Source of the DNA: an uncultured Hymenobacter sp. | Lineage (GTDB): Bacteria > Bacteroidota > Bacteroidia > Cytophagales > Hymenobacteraceae | Assembly (NCBI GenBank): GCA_937871705.1 | Contig: CALMOO010000216.1 | Location: 1 to 10,880, forward strand | Direction of reading: 5' to 3' | Length of the DNA: 10,880 bases | In this document: positions 6,242-10,880 of the stretch, piece after piece | How positions within the stretch are numbered: the stretch's first letter is position 1 | How the letters are laid out: every line of letters begins with the position of its first letter | Translations under genes and position numbers: made by a program | Notes under the pieces: model-generated | What the model was told of the DNA's origin: nothing | The model's database searches: none | The model's input: the letters and a program-made list of their open reading frames with translations, nothing else

Positions 6242-7501
6242 ATGCCCAATTCGATATTGGCCAAGTTGCTTTTCATTTTACCGCTTTGCACAGCAACTGT
6301 GGAGTCGGCCCACGCCCAAAGCGGTTGCCCCGACCCGCAGGCTACCAACTACAACCCGGCGGCAGCCGTCAACGACGGCTCGTGCCAATACCCGGTCACA
6401 ACTATTGATTTGCCAGTCAAGACCAAGCTGACCGACGATGTGGCCGAATCTTCCGGCTTGGTTTACACGAACGGCAGTTTGTGGACTTTCAATGACAGTG
6501 GCAACCCGCCGGTGTTGTTTCGGGTCGACTCGGCGAGCGGGCAGGTGCTGCAACAGGTGCGCATTAGCAATTTCGACAACGTAGACTGGGAGGATATTAC
6601 TGCCGATGCCCAGTATATGTACGTGGGGGATTTTGGCAATAACAGCGGCAGTCGGCGCGATTTGCGCGTGCTGCGCATTCCAAAATCTAACCTCGGCCCC
6701 GCCGCAACCACGGCCACGGCGCAAGCCATCGCGTTTTCCTACCCTGACCAAACCGACTTTTCGCCTCGCAATAATCGTCATAATTTTGACTGCGAGGCCA
6801 TGTTTTACGCCAACGATTCGCTGCACCTGTTCACCAAGAACTGGGTCGATTTGCAGACGCGCTACTACACCATTCCGGCCACGCCGGGCACGTACTTGGC
6901 ACACCTCAAAGCCACCTTCAACACGAATGGCTTGGTGACGGCCGCGGCCCTCAACGCCAGTGGCAACGTAGCGGCGCTGCTGGGCTACAGCGCGCAGAAT
7001 GGCGAATCTTTTCTGTGGCTGCTCTCCGGCTTTAGGGCGGGTAACTACTTGCAGGCCAACAAGCGCCGCATCGAGCTGCCTAATGCGCTGCTCATCGGGC
7101 AGGCCGAAGGCTTGTGCTTTGTGGGCCGCTACCGGGTGTTTGTGTCGAACGAACGGCTCAGCAATTTTCTGGCTACGGTGCCGCAGCAGTTGTACGCCCT
7201 ACCCCTCGCCCGCTGGCTAGCCCCGGCCGTGCTGGCAACGAGGGCGCCGCGCTCAACCAATTCCTTTACGGCCGTGCCCAATCCGGCCCATCACACGCTG
7301 CACATTGCGCGCGCTACCAGCACCAATGAGGCCGCGACCATCGTGCTGCAAGACCTGCAAGGCCGCACCGTGCTAACGGCTACGCTGCCGGCCAGCCGCC
7401 GCACGCAAGACCTTGACCTTACGGCAGTAACGGCGGGAAATTACATTCTCAGGATTCGCTCTGCACAGAGTTCGTTCTCTAAAAAGATTACGGTGTACTA
7501 A
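6242..7501 (+). CDS. T9SS-exported propeller-like protein with a TSP3-like motif
   Basis: A 419-residue secreted protein. Residues 1-25 form a signal peptide (SILAKLLFILPLCTATV core, probable cleavage after AHA at 23-25). The mature N-terminus carries GCPDPQATNYNPAAAVNDGS at 28-47 and then C48. This is the DPxATNYNxxA-x-x-DGSC motif common in Bacteroidota surface proteins and related to thrombospondin type 3 calcium-binding repeats. Residues about 55-330 look like a beta-propeller, with FDNVDWEDIT (111-120), YVGDFGNNSG (127-136), DCEAMFYANDSLHLFTKNW (183-201) and GQAEGLCFVGRYRVFVSNE (286-304). This DWEDI / GDxGDN / EA-TK pattern recurs in an uncharacterised extracellular family. The last 80 residues (VPNPAHHTLHI, LQGRTV, AGNYILRI, KKITVY) are a type A T9SS C-terminal sorting domain, which directs outer-membrane export and anchoring or release. 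Substrate and role are unknown. Confidence 0.88.
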   Translation: MPNSILAKLLFILPLCTATVESAHAQSGCPDPQATNYNPAAAVNDGSCQYPVTTIDLPVKTKLTDDVAESSGLVYTNGSLWTFNDSGNPPVLFRVDSASGQVLQQVRISNFDNVDWEDITADAQYMYVGDFGNNSGSRRDLRVLRIPKSNLGPAATTATAQAIAFSYPDQTDFSPRNNRHNFDCEAMFYANDSLHLFTKNWVDLQTRYYTIPATPGTYLAHLKATFNTNGLVTAAALNASGNVAALLGYSAQNGESFLWLLSGFRAGNYLQANKRRIELPNALLIGQAEGLCFVGRYRVFVSNERLSNFLATVPQQLYALPLARWLAPAVLATRAPRSTNSFTAVPNPAHHTLHIARATSTNEAATIVLQDLQGRTVLTATLPASRRTQDLDLTAVTAGNYILRIRSAQSSFSKKITVY

Positions 7502-7612
7502 GCTGCGGGCCGCCCTACCCCCGGTGAATATCGCAACCTTGCTTTTCTTTGTCCGAACCTCTTTCCTTTACGGCCGTTTCTGAGCTTACTAACACCTATT
7601 TCTCTCGTTCCC

Positions 7613-9349
7613 ATGCCTCTCTCCCCCGAAATTCAGCAGCGCGTTAACACGTGGCTCACGCCGGCCTACGATGCTGATACGCAAGCCGAAATCAAGCAGC
7701 TTGTTGCTACCAATCAAGACGATGCGCTGACCGACGCTTTTTACCGGACGCTGGAATTTGGCACGGGCGGCCTGCGCGGCATTATGGGCGCTGGCTCGAA
7801 CCGCATGAACCGCTACACGCTGGGCATGGCCACGCAAGGCTTGTGTAACTACTTAAAGCAGAGCTTTCCTGACCAGGAAATCAAGGTGGCCATTGCCCAC
7901 GACTCGCGCAACAACTCGCGCAAGTTTGCCGAAATCGTGGCCGGCATTTTTTCGGGTAATGGCATTACGGCTTACTTGTTTGATGACCTGCGCCCTACCC
8001 CCGTGCTGTCGTTTGCCATCCGGCACCTGGGCTGCCAGAGCGGCTGCGTCATCACGGCCTCGCACAACCCCAAAGAGTACAACGGCTACAAAGTGTACTG
8101 GAATGACGGCTCGCAGGTAGTAGCGCCACACGACAAGAACATCATTACGGAAGTAAACAAAATTACCGACGTAAACGAAGTCAAGTTCACCGCTGACCCC
8201 AGCCGCATCCACATCATCGGCAAAGAAGTAGATGATGCTTACCTGGCCGAGTTGAAGAAGTTGAGCGTTAATCCGTCCGCTATTCAGCAGCAGCACGACC
8301 TGGGCATTGTGTACACGCCCATTCACGGCTCGGGCATCAAGCTGGTGCCGCCGGCTCTGGCAGCCTTCGGCTTCACCAACGTGAGCGTGGTGCAAGCCCA
8401 GGCCGTTCCCGATGGCAATTTTCCCACAGTGCAGTCGCCTAATCCTGAGGAAAAATCGGCGATGCAACTGGCTCTTGACCAAGCCAAAGCGCAGAATGCC
8501 GACATCGTGCTGGCTACCGACCCCGACGCCGACCGCGTGGGGGTAGGCGTAAAAAACACCCAGGGCGAATGGGTGCTGCTCAACGGCAACCAGACCGCGG
8601 CGCTACTCACGCACTACATCCTGTCGGCGCGCCAGAAAGCCGGCAAGGCCCAGCCCAACGACTTCATCGTATACACCATCGTGACCAGCGAAATTCTGGG
8701 CGATGTAGCTAAGCACTACGGCGTAAAGTCGTACCGCACGCTTACGGGCTTCAAGTATATTGCCGGCCTTATTCGGGACCTTACCGGTCAGGAAAACTAC
8801 ATCTGTGGTGGTGAAGAAAGCTACGGCTTCCTTATCGGCGACTTCGTGCGCGATAAAGATGCCGTGTCGGCTTGCGCGTTGGTAGCTGAAATGGCCGCCG
8901 TAGCCAAAGGCCAGGGCCGCACCCTCTACGAAGAGATGCAGCGCATGTACGCCGAGTACGGCCTCTACGTCGAAGACCTTATCTCGTTAACCAAAAAAGG
9001 CCAGCGCGGCGCCGAGGAAATCCAGGAGATGATGGTGGAGCTGCGCAAAAACCCGCCCACCACGCTCGCTGGCTCGCCGGTAGTTGAAATCCGCGACTAC
9101 CAGACCGGCAAGGTTCACCACCTGCGCACCGGCCAGGAAGAAAGCACCGGCGTCGAAAGCTCCAACGTGCTGCAATTTCTTACCGAAGCCGGCGACAAAA
9201 TATCGGCCCGCCCCAGCGGCACCGAGCCCAAAATCAAGTTTTATTTCAGCGTAAAAGAGCCGCTCGGTTCCATCGCTGATTACGAAGTAACGCATGAGCG
9301 GGCTCACGAAAAGATTCAGCGCATCATCGAGGAAATGCAGCTGAAATAG
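7613..9349 (+). CDS. pgm: Phosphoglucomutase/phosphomannomutase family phospho-sugar mutase
   Basis: A 578-residue alpha-D-phosphohexomutase of the long PgcA-like type. It interconverts hexose 1- and 6-phosphates, most probably glucose, linking glycolysis to glycogen and cell-envelope precursors. All four active-site loops are intact: the phosphoserine loop TASHNPKEYNGYK (148-160, S150 catalytic), the Mg2+ loop DPDADR (303-308), the sugar-specificity loop GGEESYGF (399-406) and the phosphate-binding loop RPSGTEPKIKFY (533-544). The early motif GTGGLRGIMG (50-59) is also typical. The GEES signature favours glucose/mannose phosphates over N-acetylglucosamine mutases. The gene stands alone, 111 bp after the T9SS cargo gene, and ends at a strong shared terminator. 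Two copies of the CTACCCCC octamer sit inside the coding region (7993-8002 and 8539-8547). Confidence 0.95.
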   Translation: MPLSPEIQQRVNTWLTPAYDADTQAEIKQLVATNQDDALTDAFYRTLEFGTGGLRGIMGAGSNRMNRYTLGMATQGLCNYLKQSFPDQEIKVAIAHDSRNNSRKFAEIVAGIFSGNGITAYLFDDLRPTPVLSFAIRHLGCQSGCVITASHNPKEYNGYKVYWNDGSQVVAPHDKNIITEVNKITDVNEVKFTADPSRIHIIGKEVDDAYLAELKKLSVNPSAIQQQHDLGIVYTPIHGSGIKLVPPALAAFGFTNVSVVQAQAVPDGNFPTVQSPNPEEKSAMQLALDQAKAQNADIVLATDPDADRVGVGVKNTQGEWVLLNGNQTAALLTHYILSARQKAGKAQPNDFIVYTIVTSEILGDVAKHYGVKSYRTLTGFKYIAGLIRDLTGQENYICGGEESYGFLIGDFVRDKDAVSACALVAEMAAVAKGQGRTLYEEMQRMYAEYGLYVEDLISLTKKGQRGAEEIQEMMVELRKNPPTTLAGSPVVEIRDYQTGKVHHLRTGQEESTGVESSNVLQFLTEAGDKISARPSGTEPKIKFYFSVKEPLGSIADYEVTHERAHEKIQRIIEEMQLK

Positions 9350-9425
9350 CAGGCGCGCCGGGCGCAAATTCTGTTCCCTACCCCCTATCCAAAAAAGAGG
9401 GGAGCAGAACGACTCTCAACAGTAG

Positions 9426-9459
9426 AAAAGGGCTTTCAGCAAATGCTGAAAGCCCTTTT
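9426..9459. terminator. Bidirectional intrinsic terminator between pgm and hxlR
   Basis: AAAAGGGCTTTCAGC (9426-9440) pairs perfectly with 9445-9459 around the loop AAAT. The stem is bounded by A-run and T-run (CCCTTTTGTTTTC on the plus strand, CCCTTTTC on the minus strand), so it can end transcription from both convergent neighbours. Confidence 0.9.
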
Positions 9460-9536
9460 GTTTTCATAAAACACCAGTTGGATTTGGCTTCCTTTCTCTG
9501 CAGGAGGGGGTAGGCCGGTCAGGAGTTTTGTAAAGT

Positions 9537-9866
9537 TTACACCGCCTCGTCGCTCAGGTATTGCAGCCCAAAAGTCTTGATACTGTCCACCACGGGTAGA
9601 ACCTGGCGGCCTTTCTCCGTTAGCGAATATTCCACTCGGGGCGGCACCTTGGGGTAGGACTGCCTGGCTAGCAGGCCGTGCGCGACCAGCTCTCTCAGCT
9701 CGTTGATGAGCACCTTCTCGCTCACGTCGGGTAGTAGGCGGCGAAGCTCGCCGTAGCGCATGGTGCCGGTACTTAACCGCTCGATTAGCAGTACCTTCCA
9801 CTTGCTACCAATCAGGTTCATGGCTCGGCGCACAGGGCAAGCCGGGTGGCCAATAGGATATATCAT
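9537..9866 (-). CDS. HxlR/DUF24-family winged-helix regulator
   Basis: A 109-residue protein starting at an ATG. The HxlR signature is complete: CPVRRAMNLIGSKWKVLLIE (10-29), MRYGELRRLLPDVSEKVLINELRELVAHGL (36-65, the DNA-reading helix-turn-helix) and the wing PRVEYSLTEKGRQVLPVVDS (80-99). C10, right before the first helix, is the conserved cysteine that senses quinones, aldehydes or disulfide stress in characterised members such as B. subtilis YodB and HypR. It is divergent from a quinone-oxidoreductase-like gene, the arrangement seen for DUF24 regulators and the reductase they control. By analogy it represses that gene and itself and is released by electrophiles; this control is inferred from layout and the sites at 9903-9935. 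Confidence 0.92.
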   Translation of the reverse strand: MIYPIGHPACPVRRAMNLIGSKWKVLLIERLSTGTMRYGELRRLLPDVSEKVLINELRELVAHGLLARQSYPKVPPRVEYSLTEKGRQVLPVVDSIKTFGLQYLSDEAV

Positions 9867-9889
9867 AATTTTTTGCGGCTGATTCTCAC

Positions 9890-9924
9890 CAATTCTAACT
9901 CTCAGGTAAGCACCTAACCTTCAA
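9890..9924 (-). promoter_or_regulatory. Candidate hxlR promoter
   Basis: On the minus strand TAGAATTG (9897-9890) is one mismatch from TAnnTTTG and would start transcription about 20 bases before the hxlR ATG. A TTG at 9924-9922 could be the -33 element, but the 24-bp spacer is slightly long. Both palindromic sites fall across this promoter. Confidence 0.35.
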
Positions 9925-9935
9925 GTAAGTACTTG
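9903..9935. promoter_or_regulatory. Tandem operator-like palindromes, probable HxlR binding sites
   Basis: Two related sites, CAGGTAAGCACCT (9903-9915) and CAAGTAAGTACTT (9922-9934), match at 10 of 13 positions and lie 19 bp apart centre to centre, close to two helical turns. The second is a clean palindrome, CAAGTA-AG-TACTTG (9922-9935); the first keeps AGGT-N4-ACCT. Dyad sites of this size suit a dimeric winged-helix protein. Their place over the likely hxlR promoter suggests autorepression. Confidence 0.55.
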
Positions 9936-10178
9936 CCAACCGGCCAGCAAGTTAGGAGCTTTGCCATGATTTTGCGGCCCGGCCGGGTGATTTCGCCACT
10001 CAATGCTTCTATTCCGGCCCTGCTTCCTACCCCCCTACTACGTTTCAGCAGCTTCTCTCCTCAAGCCCGACCGCGTGGCAATAACCATGACTACCCAGCG
10101 GGCGACGGCAAGGCGGGCTGAAAGCACTTAGTTTAATTACCACTGACTACCCGTATTTCACCTTACTAAACGTCACTC

Positions 10179-10880
10179 ATGAAAGCCATCCGATTGCATG
10201 ATTACGGCTTCGAGCACCTGCGCTACGAAGACGCGCCTACCCCGCACGCTGGCCCCGGCGAAGTACTTGTGCGCCTGCACGCCGCGTCTATCAACCAGCT
10301 TGATGCAGGCAAGGCTTCGGGCGCGGTGCGCCAATTTATGCCACTGAATTTCCCCTGGATTCCGGGCGGCGACTTTGCGGGCACCATTGAGGCCGTGGGC
10401 GCGGGCGTCACTACTTTTCAGCCAGGAGACGCCATATACGGCACCGTGGCGGCGAGCGGCAATTCACCCGACTGGGGCGGGACCTATGCCGAATACCTGG
10501 CAGTGCCAGCGGCAACCATTGCCGCCAAGCCAACCACGCTGTCGTTTGCCGAGGCGGCGGCCGTGCCCGTGGCGGCGCTCACAGCCTGGCAGGCGTTGCA
10601 CCAAGTAGCCCAGTTGCAGGCCGGCCAAACAGTACTCATCCACGGCGGGGCCGGGGCGGTGGGCGCCTTCGCGGTGCAATTTGCCCACCAGCTGGGGGCG
10701 CGGGTACTTGCCACGGCCGCCACCGAAGACCTGGATTTTGTGCGCTCGCTCGGGGCTGATGAAGTGCTTGATTATAAAGCTACTCGTTTCGAAGACCAAG
10801 TGAAAGACGTGGACGTGGTGCTTGACCTAGTGGGCGGCGACATCCAGGCGCGCTCCTACCAGGTGCTCAAAGCCGGGGGC
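10179..10880 (+). CDS. Quinone-oxidoreductase-like MDR dehydrogenase, N-terminal part
   Basis: The first 234 codons of a medium-chain dehydrogenase/reductase; the 3' end lies beyond the window. The catalytic domain opens MKAIRLHDYGFEHLRYEDAP, with VRLHAASINQLDAG (31-44), PGGDFAGTIEAVGAGV (62-77), FQPGDAIYG (80-88) and the Rossmann NAD(P)H loop HGGAGAVG (155-162), followed by FVRSLGADEVLDYK (187-200). The usual zinc-ligand cysteine after the AASIN motif is replaced by NQLD, so this is a zinc-free QOR-type reductase of quinones or reactive enones rather than an alcohol dehydrogenase. The ATG at 10179 fits the family N-terminus exactly. Its divergent HxlR/DUF24 regulator supports a role in electrophile or quinone stress. 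Confidence 0.9.
   Translation, partial: MKAIRLHDYGFEHLRYEDAPTPHAGPGEVLVRLHAASINQLDAGKASGAVRQFMPLNFPWIPGGDFAGTIEAVGAGVTTFQPGDAIYGTVAASGNSPDWGGTYAEYLAVPAATIAAKPTTLSFAEAAAVPVAALTAWQALHQVAQLQAGQTVLIHGGAGAVGAFAVQFAHQLGARVLATAATEDLDFVRSLGADEVLDYKATRFEDQVKDVDVVLDLVGGDIQARSYQVLKAGG

Larger units (their letters stand above)
33..10037. repeat. Dispersed octamer CTACCCCC / GGGGGTAG, 15 copies
   Basis: Copies on the plus strand as CTACCCCC: 2153-2163, 3154-3162, 3667-3676, 4947-4957, 7513-7522, 7993-8002, 9377-9388 and 10026-10037. Copies as GGGGGTAG: 33-43, 470-479, 619-626, 1771-1782, 2357-2368, 8539-8547 and 9506-9514. Coordinates cover the local extended match, most often CCCTACCCCC. Seven lie between genes although intergenic DNA is only about an eighth of the window. 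Four-C versions (for example 7198-7206) were not counted. Confidence 0.85.
9867..10178. other. Divergent regulatory region, no gene supported
   Basis: These 312 bases separate the HxlR regulator from the MDR enzyme. The hxlR-proximal third is AT-rich and holds the operator-like palindromes. The middle (about 9940-10120) is GC-rich with one CCTACCCCCCTA copy (10026-10037). The last 55 bases before the ATG at 10179 are again AT-rich and presumably hold the MDR promoter, though no exact TAnnTTTG is present there. A third operator-like sequence, AAGCACTTAGTT (10122-10133), is 10/12 identical in reverse complement to the site at 9923-9934. Confidence 0.6.

Noticed and set aside
4183..9960. Shared 10-mer GTTAGGAGCT at 4183-4192 and 9951-9960
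   Set aside because: Dozens of chance 10-mer pairs are expected in a window this long, and the flanks do not match.
9933..10121. 62-codon open frame in the HxlR/MDR gap
   Set aside because: Starts with TTG inside the second operator-like palindrome, includes a CTACCCCC copy, has Pro/Ser-rich low-complexity content and no family pattern.
1..10880. CRISPR array, tRNA, rRNA, integrase or transposase
   Set aside because: No regularly spaced repeats, cloverleaf, conserved rRNA segment or DDE/recombinase motif was seen on either strand.

Overview
The window looks like chromosomal DNA from an aerobic, GC-rich member of the Bacteroidota, most likely Hymenobacter or a close relative. Three things suggest this. 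A secreted protein carries a C-terminal type IX secretion (T9SS) sorting domain. Several genes are preceded by the Bacteroidota -7 promoter element TAnnTTTG, with no clear Shine-Dalgarno sequence. The protein-coding DNA is roughly 60% GC by eye. The genus is an inference from overall look, not from a marker gene.

Layout. On the minus strand at the left are the N-terminal part of an NCS1-type nucleobase/hydantoin/allantoin permease (1-488), a four-cluster zinc-ribbon protein (630-1277), a 43-codon tail fragment of a probable HAD-type phosphatase (1362-1493), a SUKH (SMI1/KNR4) protein (1494-2117) and a GH3-type acyl-adenylating enzyme (2124-3623). GH3 and SUKH are 6 bp apart and probably co-transcribed from a good promoter at 3630-3657. 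Divergent from GH3, on the plus strand, come an OsmC peroxiredoxin (3750-4181), a large palindromic repeat (4185-4274), a small two-TM protein with a PH-like tail (4289-4789), 4-hydroxyphenylpyruvate dioxygenase (4973-6106), two strong hairpins (6110-6238), a T9SS-exported propeller-like protein (6242-7501) and a phosphoglucomutase-type phospho-sugar mutase (7613-9349). A bidirectional terminator (9426-9459) separates the mutase from a convergent HxlR/DUF24 regulator (9537-9866). A 312-bp divergent regulatory region then leads to a zinc-independent, quinone-oxidoreductase-like MDR enzyme (10179 to the window end).

How the genes work together. Most genes are single transcription units of general metabolism: tyrosine catabolism, glucose-1-phosphate/glucose-6-phosphate interconversion, nucleobase uptake and peroxide defence. 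Two groupings look functional. One is the regulator-enzyme pair HxlR/MDR, with two near-identical palindromic sites between them. The other is the GH3-SUKH pair, in which the SUKH gene is clearly AT-richer than its surroundings and runs in frame, after its stop codon, into a decapitated HAD-like remnant.

Across the whole window the octamer CTACCCCC (usually CCCTACCCCC) occurs 15 times on the two strands, far above chance. It is over-represented between genes but also falls in several reading frames inside genes. This DNA-level signature and the palindromes are the least explained content. I see no CRISPR array, tRNA, rRNA, transposase or phage gene.
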